Below, one piece after another: positions 17,197 to 26,779 of a stretch of DNA of 64,000 bases. The stretch covers positions 1,925,501-1,989,500 of the forward strand of contig NZ_CP042435.1 in NCBI RefSeq assembly GCF_007971225.1, read 5' to 3'. The first letter of the stretch is position 1, and each line of letters starts with the position of its first letter. Under the pieces are notes generated by a model. The model worked only from the letters and a program-made list of their open reading frames with translations. It was not told where the DNA came from and did not search any database. The stretch comes from Panacibacter ginsenosidivorans. Its GTDB lineage: Bacteria; Bacteroidota; Bacteroidia; Chitinophagales; Chitinophagaceae. The position numbers were made by a program, and so were the translations under genes.

Positions 17197-18504
17197 CTAT
17201 GTGCCAAATTTTTTGAATTTAATGAGGTTCATATACTTGTATAGTTTGCCTGTTTGCTCATTTCTTTTATAACACCAACCAATTATCAAAAGCTCTTTGT
17301 CATGTGTTTCCATCAATGATACAAGATTATTATAGTCTGGTTGGTCATGTTTTCGACATTCAGTTATTTGGTAGTCTTTCGTCATACTGCAAATTAAATA
17401 GTCTTTATTATTGACTTGCATTGAACCATATAAATAATAATTCTTTGAAGTATTCAAAACTGATTCAATTCTTATGTCTTTTCTTTCAGAAAAAATGGAA
17501 AAAGAGTCGGTTCGATCGACTCCTAAATTTGTAAGCTTATATATTTTTATTGTATCGCTACCAAGATTTGTCTTTGTAAAAACGATTGAAGTATCGAAAT
17601 AAAGCATATCATTGAAATCTACTACCTCCTTCGATTTTATTTTTCCTTTCTTATTTAATGTATAAAAAGCTAAAGCTTCGTCCTTAACCCATTTCTTTTT
17701 TACTTTATTAAATCCAGTAAATGAAGATAAAATAAAATGATTTTCGTTTGTTGAAATAAAGTTGTATCCAAAATAATTATAGTTTCTTTTAGGGTCAATT
17801 TTTTTCTTCCAGTTTAAGCTTCCGTTTTTTGAAACACATAATAAAATCAAACTAGACTGCATGTCACTCTCTTTAAATAATTCAATTCGTGTTCGCCCAT
17901 AGTCTTTTTGTATTTTGAGTGGAATAATTCTTTCTGTTTCTCCTAAAATATAAAAATTTCCATTTGCATACGTCAACCCACAAGTTGAAAGACTGCGTCC
18001 CACTTTAAATTCCTTCATCCAAATAATATTGGCATTGTTACTATTAATTTTTGCAATCCAAATAACATTGAGGTCTATCCTTTCTCCTGCTATTATAAAG
18101 GAGGAACTGTCAAATGAAATGATATGAGTTACTCTTTTATCTTTAAAAGTTACTTCCCATATTTTATTAAAGTCCTTGTTCAATTTCAAAACGCTCCCAC
18201 TGCTAACGTGAGCCTTGGCAGAATAAAGCTTTGAGCGTTCATAATATTTAGCGAAGTCCGTTCTTAAATATGTCGTGTCATATTGTTCTGGAAAATCAAT
18301 TGAAAAGATTGTTGAAATTATATATGAGCTATCATTACAGGATATTGCTCCTGTTGGTTCATAATTCCCTAAGTAGGTTTTACCGTTAACAGTGTCTGAA
18401 TAAACTAAATTGAGTTCTTTAGTTATTTGTAAGTCTTGAATAGTTTGTGAAAATACATGGGTCGAGATTAAGAGAATTGCAATTAATAGGAAGGGTCTAG
18501 TCAT
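17197..18504 (-). CDS. Exported protein, predicted beta-propeller
   Basis: 435 residues with a signal peptide ending at FS-Q (residue 19). The mature part has repeated blocks of the type ISFDSSSFIIAGERID, NGNFYILGETER, ENHFILSSFTG and DKELLIIGWCYK, which suggests a propeller built of about 50-60 residue blades. There is no T9SS tail, so it is probably periplasmic or surface-bound by other means. Function unknown. It lies between a left half-element (17115) and a right half-element (18661). Confidence 0.7.
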   Translation of the reverse strand: MTRPFLLIAILLISTHVFSQTIQDLQITKELNLVYSDTVNGKTYLGNYEPTGAISCNDSSYIISTIFSIDFPEQYDTTYLRTDFAKYYERSKLYSAKAHVSSGSVLKLNKDFNKIWEVTFKDKRVTHIISFDSSSFIIAGERIDLNVIWIAKINSNNANIIWMKEFKVGRSLSTCGLTYANGNFYILGETERIIPLKIQKDYGRTRIELFKESDMQSSLILLCVSKNGSLNWKKKIDPKRNYNYFGYNFISTNENHFILSSFTGFNKVKKKWVKDEALAFYTLNKKGKIKSKEVVDFNDMLYFDTSIVFTKTNLGSDTIKIYKLTNLGVDRTDSFSIFSERKDIRIESVLNTSKNYYLYGSMQVNNKDYLICSMTKDYQITECRKHDQPDYNNLVSLMETHDKELLIIGWCYKRNEQTGKLYKYMNLIKFKKFGT

Positions 18505-18660
18505 AATTTGGCATATAGCTCAAAAATATATGAAAGTTTCCTCTGCCCAAAATTATAGTGCTTCCTCAATTGTCAGCAGGCGATAATACAAAAAACGAAA
18601 GTTCTTACAGTCCAGATTGTATTTGCTTTTTCTCCCCCTGCTCAATTAATAATCCAAATC

Positions 18661-18718
18661 GTACAAGAGTGCGACGCAACAAAAGCTTCATGCATTTGCT
18701 AAAGCAGGGCCCATAAAT
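18661..18718 (-). repeat. Interspersed repeat, right half, core A
   Basis: Core A reversed at 18661-18680, then AAAGC, GCAGGGCCCATAAA blocks. In the divergent gap upstream of tgt. Confidence 0.92.
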
Positions 18719-18766
18719 CAACCAACGATAAACTACAAATGATAAACGAATATCTTTGCGCCCTTT

Positions 18767-19906
18767 ATGGCAGCACTCACATTTCAACTGGAACATACAG
18801 ATAATAACAGCAAGGCAAGAGCAGGCACAATAACTACAGATCATGGTGTTATTGAAACGCCCATCTTTATGCCGGTGGGTACTATTGGCAGCGTAAAGGC
18901 TGTAACGCAGCAACAGTTGAAAGATGAGATAAAAGCACAGATCATTTTGGGTAATACCTATCATTTATACCTGCGTCCAACAACGGCTATTATTGAAGCA
19001 GCAGGTGGTTTGCATAAATTCAACGGCTGGCCCAAACCCATTCTTACAGATAGTGGCGGCTACCAGGTTTTTTCACTGGCAGAGAACAGGAAACTTACGG
19101 AAGAAGGCGCTTTGTTCCAGTCGCATATTGATGGCAGCAGGCATTTGTTTACTGCAGAAAATGTAATGGATATTCAGCGCAGCATTGGCGCAGATATCAT
19201 TATGGCGTTTGATGAATGCCCGCCCTACCCCAGCGAATATGCTTACGCTAAAAAAAGTATGGAGCTTACGCATCGCTGGCTTACACGGTGCTTTACACGT
19301 TTTAATGAAACGGAAGATAAGTATGGTTATTCGCAGAATTTATTTCCCATTGTGCAGGGCAGTACATTCGAAGATCTGCGCAAAGAATCCTGTGCATTTG
19401 TATCTTCAAAAGAAGCAACAGGCAACGCAATTGGTGGCCTTAGTGTTGGTGAGCCAGAAGCTATGATGTATGATCTTACGGCCTTGTGCGCAGAAAATCT
19501 TCCTTACAATAAGCCGCGTTATTTAATGGGTGTTGGCACGCCTTGGAATATTTTGGAATGTATTAGTCTTGGTATAGATATGTTTGATTGTGTAATGCCC
19601 ACACGCAATGGCCGCAATGGCATGTTGTTTACCACAAAGGGTGTTATCAATATCAGAAACAAAAAATGGGCAACCGATTTTTCTGTTATAGATGATGGCA
19701 TTGATTGCGAAACAAGTAATTATTACAGCAAAGCATACCTGCGCCATTTGTTTGTGGCAGATGAGATACTGGGCTTGCAGATCGCCAGCATTCACAACCT
19801 TGCATTTTACTTATGGTTGGTGGGCGAAGCAAGGAAACACATTATAGCCGGTGATTTTAAGAGCTGGAAAACTTCCACGAGAGAAATCATTAAACAACGG
19901 TTATAA
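18767..19906 (+). CDS. tgt: tRNA-guanine transglycosylase (queuine tRNA-ribosyltransferase)
   Basis: 379 residues. It exchanges guanine 34 of tRNAs with GUN anticodons for the queuine precursor preQ1. Motifs: TPIFMPVGT, DSGGYQVFSL, MAFDECPPYP, VQGSTFEDLRKES, GGLSVGEP and the active-site region FDCVMPTRNGRNG. The C-terminal zinc site is unusual: the usual CxCxxC before YSRAYL reads IDCETSNYYSKAYL, so two of three cysteines are absent; as far as I recall this is seen in other Bacteroidota. A -7 box TATCTTTG lies at 18751-18758. Followed 66 bases later by lptG. Confidence 0.95.
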   Translation: MAALTFQLEHTDNNSKARAGTITTDHGVIETPIFMPVGTIGSVKAVTQQQLKDEIKAQIILGNTYHLYLRPTTAIIEAAGGLHKFNGWPKPILTDSGGYQVFSLAENRKLTEEGALFQSHIDGSRHLFTAENVMDIQRSIGADIIMAFDECPPYPSEYAYAKKSMELTHRWLTRCFTRFNETEDKYGYSQNLFPIVQGSTFEDLRKESCAFVSSKEATGNAIGGLSVGEPEAMMYDLTALCAENLPYNKPRYLMGVGTPWNILECISLGIDMFDCVMPTRNGRNGMLFTTKGVINIRNKKWATDFSVIDDGIDCETSNYYSKAYLRHLFVADEILGLQIASIHNLAFYLWLVGEARKHIIAGDFKSWKTSTREIIKQRL

Positions 19907-19971
19907 CAACTTTACAACAGGTTTTACTTTACTTTTGGCGATAATCAAAATACCCCTTTACGGGATATGGC

Positions 19972-21063
19972 ATGAAGAAACTCGACTGGTACATACTCAA
20001 AAAATTCTTTACCACTTTTTTCTTTTCCATATTTCTCTTTACCATCATTGCTGTTGCTGTAGACGTTAGCGAAAAAACAGATGATTTTGTTGCATCGGGT
20101 TTAAGTGCCACAGACATCATCATGAAATATTATATTGGTTTTGTTCCTTACATCATTGCGCTTCTGTTTCCGTTATTTGTTTTTATAGCGGTAATATTTT
20201 TTACTTCTAAACTGGCCTTAAAAAGTGAACTGATCGCCATTCTTGCAAGTGGCACCAGTTTTAACCGCATGATGCGCCCTTATTGGGTGGGTGGCATTAC
20301 GCTTGGTTTATTATTGGTTGTTTCGGCCAACTATTATATTCCCAAGGCACAGGAAATAAGAACCAGTTTCGAAGCAAAATATGTGAATGTAAATTCAACA
20401 TACGACCCGCTGGTAAGAAGCAGCCACAATGTTTATTTCCGTATTGATTCTTTTACGTATGCCGGTATCAGGAATTATGATACAGGCACAAAAGCCGGCG
20501 GGCCATTCTTTATGCAACGGGTAAAGAATGATGAACTGGTTTATAATCTTCGCGCCGAAGTGATAAGATGGGATACTGCCATAAAAAACTGGCGGTTGCA
20601 AACAGTATTGGAAAGAAACATAAACGGCCTGCAGGAGAAAGTTGATTATTCACAAAAAAAAGAAATGAAATTCAACTTCAAACCTTTCGATCTTAGTCAC
20701 GATGAATATGCCAAAGACAAATTAACTACCGCTGAATTGCACCAGTTTGTGCAACTGGAGAAACTGCGCGGTTCAGAAGGTTTAAATGCACTGGAGATAG
20801 AGCAATACAAACGTTTTGCCACCCCACTCGCAGTTGTTATTCTTACTATAATTGGCGCTGCTATCGCCAGCCGCAAAGTGCGTGGTGGAAGCGGCGCACA
20901 TATAGCAATCGGTATTGTACTAGCAGTAACCTTTATACTCATGGACAGGTTTTCTACCATTTTTTCTACCAAAGGAAGCCTGCCGCCTTATATAGCTGCA
21001 TGGATACCCGATGTATTCTTCAGTTTTATAGCCATATACATTTACAGAAAGACACCTAAGTAA
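19972..21063 (+). CDS. lptG: LPS export permease, YjgP/YjgQ family
   Basis: 363 residues. Inner-membrane component of the Lpt machine that extracts lipopolysaccharide and passes it to LptC/LptA. Three transmembrane helices at the N-terminus (about 13-33, 55-80, 100-120), a periplasmic beta domain (about 125-270) and three C-terminal helices, the standard LptF/G layout. It begins MKKLDWYILKKF, typical of the Bacteroidota family, and has ILASGTSFNRMMRP. Whether it is the F or the G paralogue cannot be settled here. Likely cotranscribed with tgt. Confidence 0.86.
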   Translation: MKKLDWYILKKFFTTFFFSIFLFTIIAVAVDVSEKTDDFVASGLSATDIIMKYYIGFVPYIIALLFPLFVFIAVIFFTSKLALKSELIAILASGTSFNRMMRPYWVGGITLGLLLVVSANYYIPKAQEIRTSFEAKYVNVNSTYDPLVRSSHNVYFRIDSFTYAGIRNYDTGTKAGGPFFMQRVKNDELVYNLRAEVIRWDTAIKNWRLQTVLERNINGLQEKVDYSQKKEMKFNFKPFDLSHDEYAKDKLTTAELHQFVQLEKLRGSEGLNALEIEQYKRFATPLAVVILTIIGAAIASRKVRGGSGAHIAIGIVLAVTFILMDRFSTIFSTKGSLPPYIAAWIPDVFFSFIAIYIYRKTPK

Positions 21064-21085
21064 AATCTAAACTAACAGTTGTAAA

Positions 21086-21332
21086 ATTTATGTACCCGGC
21101 ATTATAATTTTCATGAGCGCCTGTTGCGTCGCACACTTCTGCGCTTTATTCTTTTATCAGCAAGTGCGGATTTTACAACTTATATTTTTGACAACATTCT
21201 TGCAATTCTTTTGTAATTCAAAGGCAAGTTGTTTTACCTTTACCCCAATCGCAACGGATGAAAAATGTTATGCAGTACAAGAGTGCGACGCAAGGAACGA
21301 TGACTAATGATGCAATACCCGGCTCATAAAAA
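21086..21332. repeat. Interspersed repeat, full element (A/A), long loop
   Basis: Left half with ACCCGGC, core A variant at 21123-21142; right core A reversed at 21275-21293, then CCGGCTCATAAAAA. The 132-base loop holds no gene. Nothing else was seen in this gap before citrate synthase. Confidence 0.88.
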
Positions 21333-21389
21333 GCTACCCTGCATCAGTAATTACGCTGAATATATCACCAACAAAATATATACACGGCA

Positions 21390-22715
21390 ATGGATATCAT
21401 TAAGGAGCGATTTAAAGCAAAAGCAGACGCCGCAGCAACAGAGATCAAGGAATTGCTGAAAGAACATGGCAGCAAAAAGATAGGAGAAGTGTCATTATCC
21501 CAGGTGTATCAGGGCATGCGTGGCATTACAGGGCTTGTAACAGAAACAAGTTTGCTTGATGCGCAGGAAGGCATTCGTTTTCGTGGATATTCTATCCCTG
21601 AACTACAGGAAAAACTACCCAAAGCAAAAGGGGGCAGCGAACCTTTGCCGGAAGCACTTTTTTACCTGATGCTGATTGGCGAATTACCTACCGAGGATGA
21701 TGCAAACCGCATTACCTCTATATTACAGCGCCGCAGCCATGTTCCCAACCACGTTTTTGCAGCAATAGATGCTTTACCAATAACCACACACCCCATGACC
21801 ATGTATGTAGTGGGTGTAATGGCATTGCAAACTGAAAGTGTTTTTGCAAAGAATTACGCAGATGGTTTGAGTAAAAAAGATTACTGGGAATCTACTTTTG
21901 AAGATGCACTTACCTTAATAGCACGACTGCCCAGAATTGCCGCATATATTTATCGCCGTAAATATAAGAACAGTGAACACATTCAGCCGGATGGTTTGCT
22001 TGACTGGTCGGGAAACCTTGCGCACATGATGGGTTATGACGATGAAAGTTTTTACGAACTGATGCGATTGTATATGACCATTCATGCAGATCATGAAGGT
22101 GGAAACGTTTCTGCACATACTACGCATCTTGTTGGCTCTGCATTAAGTGATTGTTACCTTTCTTATGCTGCAGGCATGAATGGTTTGGCTGGTCCTTTAC
22201 ATGGTCTTGCCAACCAGGAAGTAATCAAATGGATCTACGAAATGCAGAAAGAAATAGGTTCTGAAGAACCAACCGCTGAGCAGATTTCAGACTATGTACA
22301 GAAAACTTTGAAGTCAGGTAAAGTGGTGCCGGGTTACGGCCATGCGGTGTTGCGCAAAACAGATCCACGCTTTACAGCGCAAATGGAATTTGGCAAGAAG
22401 CACATGCCTGATGATAAACTGGTAAATACGGTTTGGAAGATATATGATACGGTTCCGCCGATATTGCAATCTTTAGGTAAGATCAAAAATCCATGGCCTA
22501 ATGTAGATGCGCACAGTGGTGCATTGCTGGTACATTATGGTCTTGTGGAATATGAATTTTATACGGTGTTGTTTGCTGTAAGCCGTGCATTGGGTGTGCT
22601 TGCGAGCCTTATCTGGGATAGAGGTTTAGCGTTCCCATTGGAAAGGCCAAAGAGTGTAACCACACAATCTGTAAAACTGTGGCTTGAAGGAAAAGATGAG
22701 ATCTGGGAAGGATAG
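21390..22715 (+). CDS. gltA: Citrate synthase, mitochondrial-type
   Basis: 441 residues; condenses acetyl-CoA and oxaloacetate to citrate. The sequence is of the eukaryotic/mitochondrial class rather than the common hexameric bacterial class: GIRFRGYSIPE, PEALFYLMLIGELPT, NVSAHTTHLVGSALSDCYLS. The catalytic triad is present: His in GPLHGLANQE (about 271), His in GYGHAVLRKTDPRF (about 317) and Asp in NVDAHSGALLVHYGL (about 372). The gene stands alone between a full repeat element and a terminator. Confidence 0.95.
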   Translation: MDIIKERFKAKADAAATEIKELLKEHGSKKIGEVSLSQVYQGMRGITGLVTETSLLDAQEGIRFRGYSIPELQEKLPKAKGGSEPLPEALFYLMLIGELPTEDDANRITSILQRRSHVPNHVFAAIDALPITTHPMTMYVVGVMALQTESVFAKNYADGLSKKDYWESTFEDALTLIARLPRIAAYIYRRKYKNSEHIQPDGLLDWSGNLAHMMGYDDESFYELMRLYMTIHADHEGGNVSAHTTHLVGSALSDCYLSYAAGMNGLAGPLHGLANQEVIKWIYEMQKEIGSEEPTAEQISDYVQKTLKSGKVVPGYGHAVLRKTDPRFTAQMEFGKKHMPDDKLVNTVWKIYDTVPPILQSLGKIKNPWPNVDAHSGALLVHYGLVEYEFYTVLFAVSRALGVLASLIWDRGLAFPLERPKSVTTQSVKLWLEGKDEIWEG

Positions 22716-22749
22716 TTTGTTAAGTAAATAAAGTTTGTAAAGTATATAG

Positions 22750-22782
22750 TGCTTCGTTAACAGCGAAGCATTTTTCTTTTTT
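22750..22782 (+). terminator. Rho-independent terminator after citrate synthase
   Basis: TGCTTCG/CGAAGCA stem, 7-base loop, then TTTTTCTTTTTT. The T-run doubles as the outer end of the left half-element. Confidence 0.85.
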
Positions 22783-22836
22783 GTGAACCAAACTTTAGTA
22801 AAAGTATTAAGCTTTTGTTGCGTCGCACTCTTGTAC
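22773..22836 (+). repeat. Interspersed repeat, left half, core A
   Basis: T-run, TTAAGCTTTT block, core A at 22817-22836, then the loop motif GTTCATTATTGAAC that runs into the stop codon of the minus-strand gene. Confidence 0.92.
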
Positions 22837-22856
22837 GATTGTTCATTATTGAACAA

Positions 22857-23354
22857 TTACATGCTGATCTCTTCTTTTAATTTTTCTACCACATTATAAA
22901 TAATTGGGCAGCGGCCATAATGCATAAAAATGGTAAACAATCTTTTTGTAAACCCTGGGTGATGCAGGCCCGGAAATTCGCGGCATTCATTGGGTCTTGC
23001 TTCGTAAACGGTACATTTATTTTCATCTAGGAAATGACAGGGGATCGTATTCATTACCGCAAGTGAGCCTTGTGAAGATCGTTCAACATAACAGTTATAA
23101 AAATCTTCTTTATCAATCTGAAGATGCGCTGAAAGTCTTGCTGCGTCTGCATCATTTACGTTTATCATTAAACTACGGCAGCAGTTGCCGCATTTTGTAC
23201 AATCAACCTTTTCTGAAATTTCATCATTCAATTTGAAAACCAGGTCATCTATTCTATTACTGTCTTTCTGCTTTAACAGTTCGCGGAAATGAAGATTTGC
23301 AGTTTCATTTTTTTTAGCGTTCATTGATATTGCTACAAGGTCTGTCAAAAGCAT
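22857..23354 (-). CDS. YkgJ-type cysteine cluster protein
   Basis: 165 residues of the YkgJ / CxxCxxxCC family, thought to bind zinc or an Fe-S centre. The cluster CTKCGNCCRSL is at about residues 52-62, with further Cys in IPCHFLDENKCTVYEARPNECREFPG. Cytoplasmic, reaction unknown. Start: ATG at 23354 lies eight bases after a TACCTTG box; a second ATG at 23324 (MNAKKNE) is also possible. The stop codon is encoded in the loop of the adjacent repeat. It follows the transglutaminase-like gene by 20 bases and is likely cotranscribed. Confidence 0.85.
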   Translation of the reverse strand: MLLTDLVAISMNAKKNETANLHFRELLKQKDSNRIDDLVFKLNDEISEKVDCTKCGNCCRSLMINVNDADAARLSAHLQIDKEDFYNCYVERSSQGSLAVMNTIPCHFLDENKCTVYEARPNECREFPGLHHPGFTKRLFTIFMHYGRCPIIYNVVEKLKEEISM

Positions 23355-23374
23355 GGGCGCAAGGTAGCTAATAT

Positions 23375-24292
23375 CTAAGGGAAGGCTATTACCAGCTTTA
23401 CTTTATCATTCATATAAGGGCCGCCGGGGTAGCTTGCAGTATAATCAAGATTTACCCAATATTCGCCGTCATTTTCATGATAGTAAATACGATCTATTTT
23501 ATCATCGCCAAAGAATTGAATAATGGCAGCCTGGGCAATTTCAAAATCTTTTTTGTCACCAATATACATTTCGGGGTACATATGTCCTTCGATAATTACC
23601 AGTCTACACATAGCGCCAATGCTCATCAGCGATGCAGCCATCAAAATACTGTGGTCATCACAATCACCGCCTAAACCATTCAATATCGTTTCTCTTGGCG
23701 TAGCATAATATTCATCGCGCTGTGCATCGGGAACATATTTGAAATTGGTGTTGATATATTTAAAAAGAGAGAAATATCTCGTTAAACGCTGGTATTTATA
23801 ATTAAACTCATCAAAATTTTCCAGTGAATGTTTAACTGCAAAATTTCTTACCACAGAATCTTTGTACTGCATTTTTTCTTTTACAAGCCTTGTTACTTTC
23901 TTTTCAGGATTTTCAAAAAGATGCGGGTCGAAGCTAAGTTGGTCTGTTTGTTTCTGCTCCCTCACATTCCAGTTTTGGTTTACAATAGCTTTATAACCGC
24001 TGGCAATATTGGTGAATGTATAATTGCTGTTAAACTGATTATAAATAAGTATAGCGCATACTACCAGGAAAGCCGGGATAATCAACGGTTTTACCAGCCA
24101 CTGCATTAAGCGTATAATGATAACTGAAATGATAAGCGCTATAATAAGGTCTACATTCCAGTCGCCAATAAAAACAGGTGGTATAAAACGGCACAGAAAA
24201 GGCGCCAGTGGTATAATGAATAGGATACCGGCGATATTGGTGAGGATTTCCTGTGTGGTTATATAATGTTTTTTTATTGCTTCCGGACTCAT
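23375..24292 (-). CDS. Membrane-anchored transglutaminase-like protein
   Basis: 305 residues. Three or four transmembrane helices fill about residues 15-90. The outer domain carries the transglutaminase-like triad: Cys in LGGDCDDHSILMAA (about 213), His in IIEGHMYPEMYIG (about 237) and Asp in YWVNLDYTA (about 283). Such proteins are cysteine proteases or crosslinkers acting on periplasmic substrates. A -7 box TAACTTTG lies at 24340-24333 on the minus strand. It forms a two-gene unit with the YkgJ-type gene, enclosed by half-elements at 22817 and 24571. Confidence 0.8.
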   Translation of the reverse strand: MSPEAIKKHYITTQEILTNIAGILFIIPLAPFLCRFIPPVFIGDWNVDLIIALIISVIIIRLMQWLVKPLIIPAFLVVCAILIYNQFNSNYTFTNIASGYKAIVNQNWNVREQKQTDQLSFDPHLFENPEKKVTRLVKEKMQYKDSVVRNFAVKHSLENFDEFNYKYQRLTRYFSLFKYINTNFKYVPDAQRDEYYATPRETILNGLGGDCDDHSILMAASLMSIGAMCRLVIIEGHMYPEMYIGDKKDFEIAQAAIIQFFGDDKIDRIYYHENDGEYWVNLDYTASYPGGPYMNDKVKLVIAFP

Positions 24293-24570
24293 TGGATTTA
24301 TTAACGTTCCTGCTAAGACTGAACTGTCTTTGCAAAGTTAAAAATCAATGGGTTTTGACTTCCATTGTAATCTAACTAAATACGTTAAAGTTCACGTGTG
24401 TATTATGTTGCAGCTAAAAATTGTTTTATCCACATGGCTAGTTGAATTGTAGAAAAGTAAACGTGAAAAAGTAACTTGTACAGTTAAATTTGCACGGGAT
24501 TAAAGCCCCCATCCACTAAAAGAGAGTAAGAAAAGGCTTGAAGTTGTATTTTGCTCAATAAGGAACAGGA

Positions 24571-24631
24571 AGTATAAGAGTGCGACGCAAGGAACGATAT
24601 AGGAAGATATATGGCTGGGTTCACAAAAAAA
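24571..24631 (-). repeat. Interspersed repeat, right half, core A variant
   Basis: Core A reversed with one change (GTATAAGAG) at 24571-24590, then GGAACGAT and GGCTGGGTTCACAAAAAAA. The rest of the 366-base divergent gap shows only promoter-like -7 boxes. Confidence 0.88.
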
Positions 24632-24658
24632 TTCTTTAAAGCTCAATGTGTTTAAGAT

Positions 24659-26554
24659 ATGGCAGAAGCTAAAGAAAAAGACTTGTTTGATTATACCGAA
24701 GACAGCATTAAAAGCCTGGATTGGCGGGAGCATATTCGTTTACGCCCCGGTATGTATATTGGTAAACTCGGTGATGGTTCTGCGCCGGATGATGGCATTT
24801 ATGTGCTGATAAAAGAAGTACTTGATAACTGTATTGATGAGCACATGATGGGTTATGGCAAGCAGATCGAAATTATGATCGAGGGGAAAGGGGTAACCAT
24901 TCGCGATTATGGCCGTGGCATTCCATTGGGCAAAGTGGTGGATGTGGTGAGCAAAATAAATACCGGCGCGAAGTATGACAGCAAAGCGTTTCAAAAAAGT
25001 GTAGGGCTGAACGGTGTGGGTACAAAGGCTGTGAATGCGCTGAGCCATTATTTTAAAGTAGAAAGTTTTCGTGATGGGAGAACAAAAGCTGCGGAATTTG
25101 AGAAAGGTATTCTTATAAAAGATCATAAAGAAGCGAAGACTGAAGAATCAAATGGAACGCTGGTAACATTTATTCCCGATGATACCGTGTTTAAGAATTT
25201 TCATTTCATACACGAGTATCTTGATAACCTTCTGTGGAATTATTGCTACCTAAATGCAGGACTTGTAATCACTTTCAACAGCAAAAGATATGTAAGTAAA
25301 AATGGGTTACTTGACCTGCTGAAACGCAAGAGTAATGAAGATGAAATACGTTATCCCATTATTCATTTAAAAGGGGAAGATATTGAAGTAGCCATTACAC
25401 ACAACAATGATTATGGCGAAGATATTTTTTCGTTCGTTAATGGTCAGTACACTACACAGGGCGGTACGCATCAACAGGCTTTCAGGGAAGCGTTTGTAAA
25501 AACCATCCGCGACTTTTTTAAGAAAGATTATGATGCGGCTGATATAAGACAAAGCATTGTTGCTGCCATTGCAGTGCGTGTGCAGGAGCCAGTGTTTGAG
25601 AGCCAGACAAAAACGAAACTGGGCAGTTCCGTCGTGTATGAAGGTGGTCCGACAATGAAAAATTTCATTGGCGATTTCTTTGCAAAAGAGCTTGATAATT
25701 TTTTACACCGCAATGCATCAGTTGCAGATGCCATTAAGAAAAGGATCGAGCAAAGTGAACGGGAGAGAAAAGAACTGGCAGGCATAAAAAAGCTTGCTAA
25801 TGAAAGAGCAAAGAAGGCCAACCTGCATAATAAAAAACTTCGTGACTGCCGCGTGCATTACAATGAAGAACCGCCTACAAAAAATAAAGAAGCGTTCATT
25901 GAGTTGCAAAATAAATCGACCATTTTTATTACCGAAGGTGATAGTGCAAGTGGCAGCATTACCAAGTCTCGCCAGGTAGATACGCAAGCTGTTTTCAGTC
26001 TTCGTGGTAAACCACTTAATTGTTTTGGCCTTACCAAAAAAGTGGTGTACGAAAATGAGGAATTCAATTTATTACAACATGCATTGAATATTGAAGATGG
26101 CCTTGATGGTTTGCGTTACAACAACATTGTAATTGCTACGGATGCGGATGTGGATGGCATGCACATTCGTTTGCTGCTGATGACTTTCTTTCTGCAATTC
26201 TTTCCAGATCTTGTAAAGCAGGGCCATGTGTATATTCTTGAAACGCCGTTGTTCCGTGTGCGCAATAAACAGGAAACGATCTATTGTTATGATGAAACAG
26301 AAAAACAGGCAGCAGTAAAAAAATTAGGCAGCAAGCCTGAGATCACAAGATTTAAAGGTCTTGGAGAAATTTCACCGGAAGAGTTTGGAAGATTTATCGG
26401 CGATAATATGCGTGTGCAGCCTGTGATACTCGAACAGGGCGATCACATTCAGAATTTACTTGAATATTTTATGGGCAAGAATACAATGGAGCGGCAGGAA
26501 TTTATCATAGATAACTTAAGAGTAGAGTTGGATCTTGTTGAAGAAGCCCCCTAA
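24659..26554 (+). CDS. parE: DNA topoisomerase IV subunit B (type IIA, ParE/GyrB)
   Basis: 631 residues. ATPase subunit of the type II topoisomerase that decatenates chromosomes. GHKL motifs: [42 protein letters not shown] domain: [10 protein letters not shown] (about 425) and [13 protein letters not shown] (about 495). The short length and [14 protein letters not shown] favour ParE over GyrB, and parC lies four genes downstream. The last residues and stop codon (EEAP) are encoded by a C-run repeat, see 26547. Start is the ATG preceding [15 protein letters not shown]. Confidence 0.93.
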   Translation: MAEAKEKDLFDYTEDSIKSLDWREHIRLRPGMYIGKLGDGSAPDDGIYVLIKEVLDNCIDEHMMGYGKQIEIMIEGKGVTIRDYGRGIPLGKVVDVVSKINTGAKYDSKAFQKSVGLNGVGTKAVNALSHYFKVESFRDGRTKAAEFEKGILIKDHKEAKTEESNGTLVTFIPDDTVFKNFHFIHEYLDNLLWNYCYLNAGLVITFNSKRYVSKNGLLDLLKRKSNEDEIRYPIIHLKGEDIEVAITHNNDYGEDIFSFVNGQYTTQGGTHQQAFREAFVKTIRDFFKKDYDAADIRQSIVAAIAVRVQEPVFESQTKTKLGSSVVYEGGPTMKNFIGDFFAKELDNFLHRNASVADAIKKRIEQSERERKELAGIKKLANERAKKANLHNKKLRDCRVHYNEEPPTKNKEAFIELQNKSTIFITEGDSASGSITKSRQVDTQAVFSLRGKPLNCFGLTKKVVYENEEFNLLQHALNIEDGLDGLRYNNIVIATDADVDGMHIRLLLMTFFLQFFPDLVKQGHVYILETPLFRVRNKQETIYCYDETEKQAAVKKLGSKPEITRFKGLGEISPEEFGRFIGDNMRVQPVILEQGDHIQNLLEYFMGKNTMERQEFIIDNLRVELDLVEEAP

Positions 26555-26574
26555 ATCCCCCGGTTGGGGGACTT
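26547..26574. repeat. Short C/G-run palindrome at the end of parE
   Basis: CCCCC and GGGGG arms; the repeat supplies the last codon (CCC) and the TAA stop of parE. Same family as 10865 and 12708. Confidence 0.65.
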
Positions 26575-26578
26575 ATTT

Positions 26579-26605
26579 ACCATTTTGCTGAGTCAGCAAA
26601 ATGGT
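26579..26605. repeat. Perfect 13-base inverted repeat
   Basis: ACCATTTTGCTGA (26579-26591), one central base, then its exact complement (26593-26605). It lacks a T-tail. It could be a stabilising 3' hairpin of parE or a protein-binding palindrome. Confidence 0.7.
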
Positions 26606-26621
26606 TGAAGATGACGGGGAA

Positions 26622-26682
26622 AGTTCTTATGTACTAAGCTGAAGAATTACTATTGAGCTTTTGTTGCGTCGCACACTTCAAC
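26622..26682 (+). repeat. Interspersed repeat, left half, core A variant
   Basis: CTATTGAGCTTTT block then core A (GCACACTTCAAC variant) at 26663-26682. It is one of only two left halves with no matching right half. Confidence 0.88.
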
Positions 26683-26750
26683 GGTTTGTGCAATAATAAG
26701 CAATGATGATTTTTAAATTAAGTTATATCGCTAATCAAAATTATAAAGAC

Positions 26751-26762
26751 TCCCTGTAGGGA
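26751..26762. repeat. Short C/G-run palindrome
   Basis: TCCCTGTAGGGA, just upstream of the ribosome-binding site of the next gene. Confidence 0.5.
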
Positions 26763-26779
26763 TGTTTGGAGGGTTTTAT

